In this document: positions 50,301-60,410 of the stretch, in pieces | Position numbering within the stretch: the stretch's first letter is position 1 | Layout: every line of letters begins with the position of its first letter | Assembly (NCBI GenBank): GCA_964036315.1 | Contig: OZ038478.1 | Span: 142,111,988-142,175,987, forward strand | Reading direction: 5' to 3' | DNA from: Acanthosepion esculentum | Taxonomy: Eukaryota; Mollusca; Cephalopoda; Sepiida; Sepiidae | DNA: 64,000 bases | Translations under genes and position numbers: made by a program | The notes under the pieces: generated by a model | The model's database searches: none | What the model saw: the letters and a program-made list of their open reading frames with translations, nothing else | Told to the model about the DNA's origin: nothing

Positions 50301-50956
50301 ATTTGTTTAAATTTTTCAAGTTTAAATTCGTTTAATAACATTTTAAGCCACGAATAGCTTCGACATTTGACCGTCTGGATCATATTGAATGTAGATGTGT
50401 GTGCCTGTGTGTATCGATGTGTGTGTGTAGGTGTAGTGCATTTGCCTATGTGTGGTTTGCTTTTTTGTATGTGTGTGTATATATCTAGATGCGTCCCAGC
50501 GTTTGGCATGCCGTTGATCGAGTGATTTCACGTGAGAGGCGACTAACTTGCTGAAATGTAACGAAAAATGTATACATCTATGTCTGGGACTCTAAATACA
50601 ACTTTCAACTTAATTTCAATGAAAATATAAATTAAATAGCATATATATCTTTTATTTTTATTTTTAGATTTATTTTTTTTTTTTTTTTTCTCCTTAGTAA
50701 TTTTACAATTTAAAACTTAATAGAGATCTGATTTAGATTTCTTAATAGGTAATTTTAATTTTATTTTTAATTTTAATTTTTAATTTCAAATTTTATAAAT
50801 CTTTTAATATCTAGATAGCCTTGCTTAGTTGTCAAATTTTTCGAATCATCCTATACTTGCTTTTTGATTGGCCACTCTGGCTTACGTAACAGCGTTTACT
50901 CTTAGCTAAGGATCGTTGATTAATTTGAAACTTTTAAAACCATTTATTCTATATTC

Positions 50957-51023
50957 TATATCATCACTTGACAAGACACAAGAAGTGTTGAAACAAAATG
51001 GCTACTTTTGTCGTGATTTTATA
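50957..51023 (+). ncRNA. Type I hammerhead ribozyme, upstream copy
   Basis: Stem I: TATA (50957-50960 region) and ATCAC (50963-50967) pair with GTGAT (51013-51017) and TATA (51020-51023) around a 2x2 internal loop. Core UUGACAA at 50968-50974. Stem II GACAC/GTGTT (50975-50979 with 50985-50989) has loop AAGAA. GAAA is at 50990-50993. Stem III CAAAA/TTTTG has a 7-base loop, and then UC (51011-51012) is the cleavage site. Against the consensus CUGANGA, position 3 is U instead of C and position 8 is A instead of G. These two bases pair in the folded ribozyme, so the change is compensatory. The strand is that of the Penelope-like ORF. Confidence 0.8.
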
Positions 51024-51194
51024 ACATATTTATGTTGTAATATTCAAATAAATAATTATATCTGCTCTACTCTGTATTGAGCACTCTTTAAAGAATATTG
51101 ATTGTTGGTTATTGGATTTCATTCCGTATATACCAATCCTAAACTTGGATATTAGCTCCTATTACTGTCGAGCACTATCTATTATATTCTTAAT

Positions 51195-53381
51195 ATGGAT
51201 AAAATCGATTTCGAATTATCACTGAAGAACATTCCCACCACAAACAAAAGGGATTATTTCGTCCATTTGACTCAGCAAACCGAAAACTTCATAAGGAGAA
51301 TGAGATGGAAGGCTTTTTTCTTCCTTCAGAATAAGGAACAACTATATGAACAAGAGAACTATGGTTTTAAAAGTCTCAAAACTGCACCTATAATAAAGGA
51401 TCTATTGAGTTTCGAGAATGATCTATTAGATATCATCAAGGGATTAACCTTCTACAAATTCAAGAACTGTTTCCAAAAAAATCTGGATATCATTGTCAAA
51501 GACATCAATAAATCAGAAGACCTATATGTTAAATCTGATAAGACTGCCAACTTTTATAAATTATCCCCTAGGAATTATGACAAATTAGTAACAAATAGTC
51601 TAACCAGTAGTTACAAAAAAATTAATACGGACAATTTTAACCAAATTGATAAAATTAACTCTATCAGCAAATCAATTACTGATAAACTAAAGATAAGTGA
51701 TCGAGTTAGTAAATTACAACCTAAAGAAGCCTATATTTTATTAAAAGATCACAAACCCGATTTCAGATCTAAGCCATCAACTAGGATTATAAACCCAACT
51801 AGACCGGAAATTGGCAGGATTAGTAAGAACATCTTAGAAAGAACCAACAACTCCATAAAGAAAACCCTCGGACTATTACAATGGATTAACACTGCGGATG
51901 TCATCAACTGGTTTACTAACATCGGATTTAAGGGTAAATGTACCTTCATACAGTTTGACATTACAGACTATTATCCATCTATATCCAAAAATCTGTTCAC
52001 TTGTGCCCTGGATTTCGCTCGGGAATACTCCAACATTTCTGAAAGAGAAGTGAATACCATCATGGAGTGCCGAAATTCGGTTCTAATCTACAAAGATGAA
52101 CAGTGGACCAAAAAGTCCTGTAACGAAAAATTTGACATTTCAATGGGTTCTCTGGATTCTGCTGAAGCTTCTGATCTTGTTGGATTATTTCTTTTGTATA
52201 ATTTAAGTGCATTTGATTGCCTAGATTCTGATAGTGTAGGATTATATAGGGACGACGGGTTATTAGTAGTTAGGAATTCCACTAAAATTAAAGTAGATCG
52301 TATTAGAAAAATGATACATAAGGTATTTAAGGATCTAGGTCTCAGAGTAATAGTTTCCACTAATGTTAAACGAGTAGACTTCCTAGACGTCACCCTAGAC
52401 CTCACTAGCAACACATACCAACCATATGTAAAAGTTAATTCCAATCAAATATACGTTCATCCAAATTCTAACCACCCCCCTGCAATCATCAAACACATAC
52501 CCTATTCTATTGAATGTAGGATCAGTAACAACTCTTCAAACAGTGATATTTTTAATAAGCATAGTGACCTTTACAATTCCGCACTTAAACATAGTGGATA
52601 TAAAAATATTAATATTAAATATAAAAGCCCTATAAATAGCAACAATAATGGTAGAAAGAGATCTAGAAAAATCATATGGTATACTCCCCCTTTTAACATT
52701 ATGGTTAAAACCAAATTGGGGCACCTGTTTCTAAACCTCATTAAAAAACATTTCCCCAAATCTGGAACCAACTCACTCAGTAAAATATTTAACTCTAATA
52801 CTCTTAAGTTAAGCTATAGTTGTGCTGATAACCTAGAAAAAATAATTAAAAAACATAACAATAGTATATTCAGCAAGTATATAAATTCGGAGAGCCTGAC
52901 AACCCACAAGGTTGCACATAGCAACATTAAGCAAAATGACACAAATAATAAATCATGTAACTGCAGGAATCCCAATAATTGTCCACTAAATAATAACTGT
53001 TTAACTAGCTCTGTAGTTTATCTCAGTACTATATCAACACTAGAAAATCCAAATATAAAGAAATTCTACATAGGTTGCACCATGAGACCATTCAAGGAAC
53101 GCTGGCGGGGTCACCTGCAATCTTTTAATAATAGTAACTATAAATATATGACTTCATTATCCAAATACTTTTGGAGTCTAAAAGAGAAAAATAAAACACC
53201 TAAGGTTAAATGGAAATTAATTAGAAAGGCCCGGACATGTAACTCACTATATGCCCCGTGTTACTTATGCCTTAACGAGAAACTTGAAATAATTAGATTT
53301 AAAAATAAGACTGATCTTTTAAATCAAAGATATGAACTAACAGTTAACTGTAAGCATCGTCTTAAATTTAACTTAGTATAG
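51195..53381 (+). CDS. Penelope-like reverse transcriptase with C-terminal GIY-YIG endonuclease
   Basis: An intact 728-residue protein that would copy the element RNA at a nick made by its own nuclease. The start is the first ATG of the frame (cttaatATGG). Residues 1-170 form a Lys-rich N-terminal region. About 171-210 holds KEAYILLKDHKPDFRSKPS, an RT finger segment. Motif A FDITDYYPSI is at 254-263 (Asp255). A block FDISMGSLDSAEASDLVGL is at 313-331. Motif C is YRDD at 351-354, and FLDVTLD (396-402) follows the palm. A Cys-rich CNCRNPNNC cluster (588-602) precedes the endonuclease: VYL (608-610), FYIG (624-627), then Arg and His of ERWRGH (635-640), Glu695 and an LNQR box (709-712). The C-terminal nuclease argues against the Naiad-type arrangement and for a classical endonuclease-bearing Penelope-like clade. 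Confidence 0.95.
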   Translation: MDKIDFELSLKNIPTTNKRDYFVHLTQQTENFIRRMRWKAFFFLQNKEQLYEQENYGFKSLKTAPIIKDLLSFENDLLDIIKGLTFYKFKNCFQKNLDIIVKDINKSEDLYVKSDKTANFYKLSPRNYDKLVTNSLTSSYKKINTDNFNQIDKINSISKSITDKLKISDRVSKLQPKEAYILLKDHKPDFRSKPSTRIINPTRPEIGRISKNILERTNNSIKKTLGLLQWINTADVINWFTNIGFKGKCTFIQFDITDYYPSISKNLFTCALDFAREYSNISEREVNTIMECRNSVLIYKDEQWTKKSCNEKFDISMGSLDSAEASDLVGLFLLYNLSAFDCLDSDSVGLYRDDGLLVVRNSTKIKVDRIRKMIHKVFKDLGLRVIVSTNVKRVDFLDVTLDLTSNTYQPYVKVNSNQIYVHPNSNHPPAIIKHIPYSIECRISNNSSNSDIFNKHSDLYNSALKHSGYKNINIKYKSPINSNNNGRKRSRKIIWYTPPFNIMVKTKLGHLFLNLIKKHFPKSGTNSLSKIFNSNTLKLSYSCADNLEKIIKKHNNSIFSKYINSESLTTHKVAHSNIKQNDTNNKSCNCRNPNNCPLNNNCLTSSVVYLSTISTLENPNIKKFYIGCTMRPFKERWRGHLQSFNNSNYKYMTSLSKYFWSLKEKNKTPKVKWKLIRKARTCNSLYAPCYLCLNEKLEIIRFKNKTDLLNQRYELTVNCKHRLKFNLV

Positions 53382-53582
53382 AAATCATATACTTTCTATG
53401 ATAATGATAAATGAAACTTAATAGACTATTACCTTTTTAGCATGATAGTCGCCTTATCGATATGAATGTGTACTGGGTACTTACAAAGTATCATACGTGT
53501 CTGTATTTAGATGTATATATGTGTATGTTATGTAGAGTTATTTCTACTGTAGGATATGTATATGTGTATATAGGGATATATA

Positions 53583-53627
<45 letters not shown>

Positions 53628-54403
53628 AAGGTATATCGTTGCGTATATTGGCTTCTATCATGGGTTAACCTGTTTATGTGTATGAGTAAGGGAGTAAATT
53701 CTGGTAAGTGTCTACCACTAAATGTATGGGTATATGGGGATATTTATGTGTACTTGTGTGAGTGTAGATATATGTATGCCTATTGCATATGTATGTATAT
53801 GTATGTGTGAGTGTGCATATATGTATGTATATGTAGTATGTATGTTTCTATGTGTATGTATAGGTTTATATATGCATATATATGTATATATATGTATGTT
53901 TAAATATGTATATGTTTATGTATATGTGTTTGTATATGGGTGTATATTTATATGTATGTGTGGGTGATTATATGGTTGAGCTCGACTGTCTCTGTATTGT
54001 TTATCTGGATGTGTCGATATGGGTATTTATATAGGATTAGATATTTATATATATATGTTGGTGTGTCATTGTATGTGTATTTGTATGTAGGCTTTAGTGT
54101 CTTGGAATGTATCATAGATACAAACTAAAATCTACTTTTGTTGATAAAGTACCTTTAATTGCTTACAGACCTTTGTTCTTTTCTTAAATTATGATTAACT
54201 TTTAATATATTTTATCATAATGTTGTTGGAATATTATTAGAATATAAGTTGGTCTATGTATGCTTATTTTTTTTTCTTTTTTATGCATGTGTCTATATGT
54301 TTATGTATATATGTATATGTGTTTGTATATGTATATGTGTGTGTGCGTATATGTGTATGTGTGTGTATGTATATGTGTATGTGTGTTTATGTGTGTATGT
54401 ATA

Positions 54404-54454
<51 letters not shown>

Positions 54455-55051
54455 GTGTATATATGCGTATGTATATTTGTGAATATGTATGTATGTATGT
54501 ATATGTTTGTCTGTAGATATATATGTGTATATATCTATGTGTAGTTGCGTATGTATGTGTGTATATATATGTACTAGCGGATGTGTATATGCATTTTTAT
54601 ACTCATGTCGTTTTAATTTACGTTTGTTTAATTTTTCATGTATACACTTGTATTTGTAAATGTCTATATATATATATTTAGTGTATATACATATATGCAT
54701 GCGTGCTTATGTATGTACATCTAGATGTGTATGTATGTATGTGTGTGCTTGTATATGGTTGCATCTTTATATGTATTTCTTCACTTGCCTTATTTACTTT
54801 TCTGCGTCGACGTATGGGTCAATATATTTATATGTGCTTATCTATGTGTATGTTTATGTACGTAGGTCTGTGTATGCGTACCTATTATCCTTATATGTGT
54901 CTATGCGGGTGCATGTATTAATTTATATGCGGATGTGCGAGTGTTCAATTATATGTGGAGGTGGTTATTTACTTTTGTCTGTAAATGTGTCGAAAACTAT
55001 ATGTTTTCAAAAATGTATATATGTATATATGTGTGTATGTGTGTGTATGTG

Positions 55052-55116
<65 letters not shown>

Positions 55117-55777
55117 GGTTATTTGTTTAAATTTTTCAAGTTTAAATTCGTTTAATAACATTTTAAGCCACGAATAGCTTCGACATTTGACCGTCTGGAT
55201 CATATTGAATGTAGATGTGTGTGCCTGTGTGTATCGATGTGTGTGTGTAGGTGTAGTGCATTTGCCTATGTGTGGTTTGCTTTTTTGTATGTGTGTGTAT
55301 ATATCTAGATGCGTCCCAGCGTTTGGCATGCCGTTGATCGAGTGATTTCACGTGAGAGGCGACTAACTTGCTGAAATGTAACGAAAAATGTATACATCTA
55401 TGTCTGGGACTCTAAATACAACTTTCAACTTAATTTCAATGAAAATATAAATTAAATAGCATATATATCTTTTATTTTTATTTTTAGATTTATTTTTTTT
55501 TTTTTTTTTTCTCCTTAGTAATTTTACAATTTAAAACTTAATAGAGATCTGATTTAGATTTCTTAATAGGTAATTTTAATTTTATTTTTAATTTTAATTT
55601 TTAATTTCAAATTTTATAAATCTTTTAATATCTAGATAGCCTTGCTTAGTTGTCAAATTTTTCGAATCATCCTATACTTGCTTTTTGATTGGCCACTCTG
55701 GCTTACGTAACAGCGTTTACTCTTAGCTAAGGATCGTTGATTAATTTGAAACTTTTAAAACCATTTATTCTATATTC
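53382..55777 (+). other. 3' region of the Penelope-like element
   Basis: Same sequence as 48555-50956. Contains poly-T (53588-53624), the TA/TG-rich stretch, (TA)n tracts at about 54412-54446 and 55058-55107, and a more complex stretch 55300-55777 that leads into the hammerhead. No second ORF is present. Confidence 0.85.
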
Positions 55778-55844
55778 TATATCATCACTTGACAAGACAC
55801 AAGAAGTGTTGAAACAAAATGGCTACTTTTGTCGTGATTTTATA
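55778..55844 (+). ncRNA. Type I hammerhead ribozyme, downstream copy
   Basis: Identical to the copy at 50957-51023, including U3 and A8. Predicted cleavage is after C55833. The distance to the upstream site (51012) is 4821 nt, one element unit. The segment 55834-55880 after the site equals 51013-51060. Confidence 0.8.
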
Positions 55845-55873
55845 ACATATTTATGTTGTAATATTCAAATAAA

Positions 55874-55879
<6 letters not shown>

Positions 55880-55911
<32 letters not shown>

Positions 55912-56001
55912 GTAGATTACATTGTATTATATAAGTATAGTATACATACATATTTTATATATTTCCTTATTGCATATTTACATTATATATATATATATAT
56001 A
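55880..56001. repeat. TA tracts and AT-rich junction right of the array
   Basis: (TA)n at 55880-55909, an AT-rich stretch, and a second (TA)n at 55985-56001 that adjoins the Helitron-like end. Confidence 0.85.
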
Positions 56002-56540
56002 CTAGCAGCATGGCCCAGCGTTGCCAGTGCTTGATTAAAAAATCGTACGTTTAGGTAGTTTCCTCTTACTTTTCAACGAATATGTGTAAAGTTATTTGCA
56101 GTACAAACGGTAGTTACGCTCACCAAGCGTTTCATGTGGCAAAACATACTGGCTCCGTTGAGATTGACTGGAAATCCTCAAAGAGCCCTCTACCTCGGTT
56201 TCCTCCTCCCGCTTTCTCTTTGCCGCAGAGGCTCTTTTAGAAAGCCTGCTAACTTTGCCTCGCCATGATATTTTGGCACGCTTAGCAAAGCTGCCGAGTC
56301 GGTCATCGCCACAGCACTCAGAAGAGTGCAAAGCAGAGGTTGAAGTAGACGCCAGCCGCTTCTCACCCAATGAGGCGCACTCAATGGAATCATGCTCCCA
56401 TTTCCCCTTAGCCGGTGAGTCTTTTTTAGAACTTCTGATAAGGTTGCCTCGCCAGGATGTTTATGGACTGCTGAGGGCGGAACCATTTTCACTCAGCACG
56501 TATGCAGGTTTTTTTTCAGTAAGGACGTGAATAAAGGAAG
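56002..56540 (-). mobile_element. Helitron-like 3' terminus with a Lys/Arg-rich ORF fragment
   Basis: The left end reads ctagcagcatggccca, gcgttgcca, the same CTAG-plus-hairpin terminus as copies A and C, with A and TA repeats outside. The body is not that of copies A-C. It is GC-richer than its neighbours and carries a minus-strand frame ending at 56092 with WRGKVSRLSKRASAAKRKRE and, upstream, a similar WRGNLIRSSKKDSPAKGKWE, an internal protein repeat of about 50 residues. The function is unknown. Basic repeats of this sort occur in proteins of large DNA transposons, but I do not recognise the family. Confidence 0.45.
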
Positions 56541-57030
56541 TGCTTATTTTGGTAAGATGCGACGATTAAAGAAAAAGTGTTGACAAAGTCGAATATGTCA
56601 GTTGTGGCTCAAAGTCAGACCTGCTAGCAGAGAAAAAAAGCCGAATTTCAATGGCCCTGCACCCATTCCATAATTTGAGGTCAAATGTTTTCTTCCACTC
56701 CACTGCACACACTGACCTGTTTATTCCCGCGCATAGCATGACCTTAAAAAATCTGCATTTAGGAAATACCCAACCGGAAAAAAACATTTTTAAGGGTTGA
56801 CCGATAGTCGATTTGCATTCTGTTTGGGGTGGGGCGCTCAGAGTTGAAACTTCACATAATGACTCCCAATGGCCTGTTCATAAATCCAGTCGGTTTTCGC
56901 TAAAAACCGACACGCGGTTCAGGCGAAATCTGGGCGTATCGGTTTTTGGGTTTTATCGATTTTCCGCGCTGTTTAGGGGTCCGTGTTCATGGAACTTCTG
57001 GACAACACTTCTAATGGTAAATGAAGGGAA
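56541..57030. other. No recognised gene; GC-richer segment with a hairpin
   Basis: Contains a short hairpin gtcggtttt / aaaaccgac at 56889-56911. The segment may belong to the Helitron-like element on its left, or to the 3' UTR of the LINE on its right near 56950-57030. Confidence 0.4.
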
Positions 57031-57033
57031 GTG

Positions 57034-57605
57034 AATAGATCAAGGCGACTGGAGATGTCGATTGACGTTACAATTAAATAGTTGGAAATTGTAATTGTCA
57101 GGGAAACAGGAATAAGGAAGGGAGTTCCACAGGCGAGATGTGCGAGACATGAAGCTATTGGAGTAGAAGAGACGTCTATATCTAACAGTTTCAACGGTGA
57201 AGGGGTGGGAACGGGATGCCAGCCTCGTATGACATTTAAATTCATGAGGTCTAGGAACCAGCGAAAGCAGCTCATCGGGGCAATTACCGTGAAAGTATTT
57301 GTAAAAAAGACAGAGCGAGGCAACGTCGCGTCTGTGAGAGAACGACTGCAGACGAGATGACAGATCAGGGCCAATTACATTGCATATCCGTCTCTGGATC
57401 TTATCAAGAACCCTGAGGCAAACAGCAGGGGCTCCAGACCATATATGACAGCAACACTCCATGCAAGGGCGAATGGTCGATTTATAGATTTGGAGGATCG
57501 ATTCCGGGGAGAAACAATTCCTGTCTAGGCACAGGGAGCCAACTTTAATTGCCACGGTCTGTGTACTTGTCTTAATCAAGTTGCCGCCTAAACACGTGAA
57601 ATGAT
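57034..57605 (-). pseudogene. LINE reverse-transcriptase C terminus, well preserved
   Basis: An open 190-residue stretch: SILQIYKSTIRPCMECCCHI (thumb region), PDLSSRLQSFSHRRDVASLC, then SRTSRLWNSLPYSCFPDNYN and a stop at about 57040. These are standard C-terminal features of Jockey/CR1-like RTs. The N-terminal part is replaced by a (TA)n tract at 57620-57682, so it is a 5'-truncated insertion or was cut by microsatellite expansion. It is much less decayed than the other LINE copies here, with which it shares the family. Confidence 0.8.
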
Positions 57606-57616
57606 ATTGATGAATG

Positions 57617-57617
<1 letters not shown>

Positions 57618-57683
<66 letters not shown>
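57618..57683. repeat. (TA)n microsatellite
   Basis: About 32 TA units. The Tyr/Ile codons at the N terminus of the neighbouring LINE frame are made by this tract. Confidence 0.95.
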
Positions 57684-57686
<3 letters not shown>

Positions 57687-58678
57687 AAGGTAATAAATCT
57701 ATTGGTTTATAGTCCAAGAGGATCCTAGGAATATAAAATATCTAAACTGATACACAAATAGAGATCAATGTATTTATCATTACAGAGCAAGTAATTATCA
57801 AACAATAAAATACAAAATCACCACATATGGGAAATAGGCTTAATTCAACCTACGAAAAATTCTTCAGTTTTATTCAATCCCTGTATAAACTGATTTCGTG
57901 TAAAAATTTAATTGTGACAGTTAAAAAAAATAATAATACAGAATTTATCCATTTCAGTGTTTCAGTCACGCGAAATGCACGAGAGCGGTATCAAGTGGGT
58001 GGAACGTGTTAAAGAAGAGGAAAGATGTGTTATCGGGAAGAGGTTTTATGAAATTAAACCTGGATATTAACCTTAGGGTATTAAATTGGAGTAATATAAA
58101 GAATGAAATGTTAAATTGAAACTAAGAGAGAAACAAAAATGGGTTTTAAAAATAACTTAAAGTATAAGGATAAAGTTATGTATAAAAATACGAAATCATA
58201 CTTTAAAATATACTACCAAAGACTAGTTATTTTTAAAAATGAGATATATTTAAATAGATTATAAATGAGTCATATTTAGATAATTTATATTAAAATAAAG
58301 TAAAATTATATTTAAAAATATATATTTAATATGAAATCAGTAGATTATATTAAAGAATAAAAAATATTTAGAAATAAGATAAAATAAATTACATATTTAG
58401 AAAAAATAAGTACAAATTTAAATTTAAACTTAAGTTAAATAAAAACAAGATATTTAAAAAAAATATAAATTCGTACTTAAAAATACTTAAAAATCCAAAG
58501 TTATATTTCAAAATAACCCTAAAATATATAGAACAAAATATGTAAGAGATAAAATAAAAGAGAGTTCTTAGAACAGAGGACAATTATGAGATATAATTAA
58601 TAAGGTATAAAAATGGAAATATAGAAATTAGAATTAGTTATACATTCGACATTTGAAGAGTTAGAGAAATATAGTAGC
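57684..58678. repeat. A-rich segment related to 1258-2080
   Basis: Begins ggtaataaatctattggt and ends its similarity near tctaaactgat. The remainder (58000-58678) is very A-rich with aaaatata and attaaa words. No coding sequence is recognised. Confidence 0.5.
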
Positions 58679-59125
58679 TTATAAAGTAAAATCTATATTA
58701 CGGAAAATCAAATTTGTTTTATTTCGACATTTTAATACTAATTCATTCCTTTGATCCAATAGTTGGCTTTGATTATTGTATTTTATTATTCTATTTTTTT
58801 CTTCTATACTTAAGATACATCTATCTCTAAGACTGTCAGGAGTACGTGCGGAATCTATAATCTTCCAATCTATCTCTAGGTTCAAACCTTTCTCCTTCAA
58901 TTTCCAAAAGTTGTTTGAAAGAGCTTTCTGGTGTTTTAATATAGGGTTGATAAAAGAGTGCCTATAGGTAAAAAATCTGTTTCCATTCCCCTGAGGAAAT
59001 TCCAATGTAAATATTATAATTTTTTATCTTCTCTTTAGGAGAAATGCTTGCCTGATATAAAACCCTAATATCCATCTACTCGACAAGTTGTTTTTTTATA
59101 TCTACAATTACAGGAGCGTTCAATA
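58679..59125 (-). pseudogene. Second Penelope-like element, GIY-YIG C-terminal remnant
   Basis: On the minus strand: SCNCRYKKTTC (about 59110-59080, the Cys-rich lead-in), a stop, then NYNIYIGISSGEWK (YIG motif, about 59010), YRHSFINPILKHQKALSNNF, KEKGLNLEIDWKIIDSAR and LLDQRNELVLKCRNK to the stop at 58679. This is the same domain order as the protein at 51195, but clearly another lineage. One stop and one frameshift break it. Confidence 0.78.
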
Positions 59126-59163
59126 CCAGGTTTGTTGTTTATATCATAGAAATTTCTTAAAAT

Positions 59164-59840
59164 ATACAGTTGCGGCCAAAATGTTCAGAACGGTATTGTT
59201 TTCATCAGAAAAATAGATATAAGTTTTTATCAAAGATGTTTCATATTCTATAATTTTCACAGAAAATAAATACGATATTATTTGTTATTGTCTGAGATTT
59301 TGGTGTAATTTGAGAGGATAATACAAAGTTATGGATGATTTAGTGATTTACTAAAAAACCCATGGCGGCCAAAATGATCAGAATGGTTGCTTTTACTCCG
59401 TGTTTTAGTATATTTAACCGGCGAACTCTAATTTTTTTAATTTGTTTACGTGACGGTTCGTTTACTAAACATTAGTAAGAATATCTGCAGTGTACTTTGT
59501 TAATATAATGCCACTTACTCCGTTACCAATTTGTCATCAGATTATTAAGCTTCGAAAGAAGGATAATTTAAGTATTGGGTCTCTTGCAAAGATTGTTAAC
59601 AAGTAAAAAAGTGTTGTTCACGGTATTCTTAAGGTCTACGATGATTGTGGTTCGTGTGAAGCAAGAAAGTCTACAGGGAGGCCAAGAAATATTTTCAATT
59701 CTATGGTAGGGGTTTTATTAAATTCTTTTAAATGTCAAAATTATTTAGAAAGAGATGTTCCGTTACGGTACTTATTGCTGTTAAAAGAAAATGCACGGGA
59801 GGATTGGGCGCAGATCATGTTTGTGTGATGGCCAAAATTT
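59164..59840 (+). mobile_element. Tc1-like element fragment (left end and N terminus)
   Basis: The left end contains ttgcggccaaaatgttcaga at 59168 and a second ggcggccaaaatgatcagaa at 59364. Such doubled repeats near the end are transposase-binding sites in many Tc1-like elements. The right end is not found. An N-terminal transposase fragment follows. Confidence 0.65.
59509..59815 (+). pseudogene. Tc1-like transposase N-terminal fragment
   Basis: From the ATG at 59509: PLPICHQIIKLRKKDN, SIGSLAKIVNK, stop, KSVVHGILKVYDDCGS, RKSTGRPRN. This is the paired-like double HTH with the GRPR hook. No catalytic domain follows. Confidence 0.7.
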
Positions 59841-60233
59841 CAATCAGTCCTTACTAGGGTTTGATCACGTGAATCGCAGCAGGAGATCCTGATGTTGCCT
59901 TGAATTCACTTATGGTCGACCGGCTGATAACTGCTATATTTTGCAACCAGGTGATTTTCGCGTCGGGTCGCTTCAAAGTTCATCGATCCATGGCATGTGC
60001 GTGGAAGAGTAGACAAAGACGGAAAGAATTTGTGAAGAGAAGAGGAGGGTATGGCTGATCATGGAACATATTCTCTCGCAAGTTGAAAGCATTGCATTTA
60101 TCCGTTTCCTTATTTATCTATTTATTCATTTATTTTTTTATTTCTAACTAATTTTCGACTAGAATTTCGGATTATTCTTTGGGGGTGCGTTATAGCCTTA
60201 TACCTATATGTTTAATGAAATCGTAGGTACGTC

Positions 60234-60237
<4 letters not shown>
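59841..60237. other. No recognisable feature
   Basis: Unassigned sequence between the Tc1 fragment and a TA tract. Confidence 0.5.
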
Positions 60238-60267
<30 letters not shown>

Positions 60268-60270
<3 letters not shown>

Positions 60271-60333
60271 CGTAAATTATTCAAACGAAAAACAAATACT
60301 GAAGCTAGTTTTTCGTTTGAATGATTTACGTTA
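60268..60333. repeat. 26-bp hairpin between two (TA)n tracts
   Basis: Arms 60268-60293 and 60308-60333 are reverse complements with one or two differences, spacer 14 bases. (TA)n tracts lie at 60237-60267 and 60362-60402. The size and the TA flanks resemble the 8675-8766 hairpin, but the sequences differ. Confidence 0.85.
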
Positions 60334-60357
60334 CATAAATTGAATACGCACTACAAA

Positions 60358-60404
<47 letters not shown>

Positions 60405-60410
60405 TCTTCT

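Larger units (their letters stand above)
47219..51060 (+). mobile_element. Penelope-like element, 5'-truncated upstream tandem copy
   Basis: From agtgaataccatc onward it is almost identical to 52048-55880. The offset changes only at length variants: 4829 at the ORF, 4827 after a 2-base A-run difference, 4824 after a poly-T tract, then 4820-4821 after microsatellites. One substitution is seen at 49997/54821 (c/t). The copy starts inside the ORF, at the codon for residue 286 of the full protein. Such partial head-to-tail copies (pseudo-LTRs) are typical of Penelope-like elements. Confidence 0.92.
51061..55880 (+). mobile_element. Penelope-like element, full-length downstream copy
   Basis: One complete unit of 4820 bp: 134 bases of leader that are absent from the left copy, an intact 728-codon ORF, a 3' region with poly-T and TA/TG-rich sequence, and a hammerhead at its end. 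The last bases shared with the left copy are aaataaataattata. After that the left copy runs into the leader, while the right copy runs into a TA tract. Near identity of the copies and an intact ORF mean a very recent arrival. Confidence 0.92.

Noticed and set aside
49469..50357. Frames up to 173 codons in the 3' region of the Penelope-like copies
   Set aside because: Composed of TA/TG simple sequence. Their presence in both copies reflects duplication, not selection.
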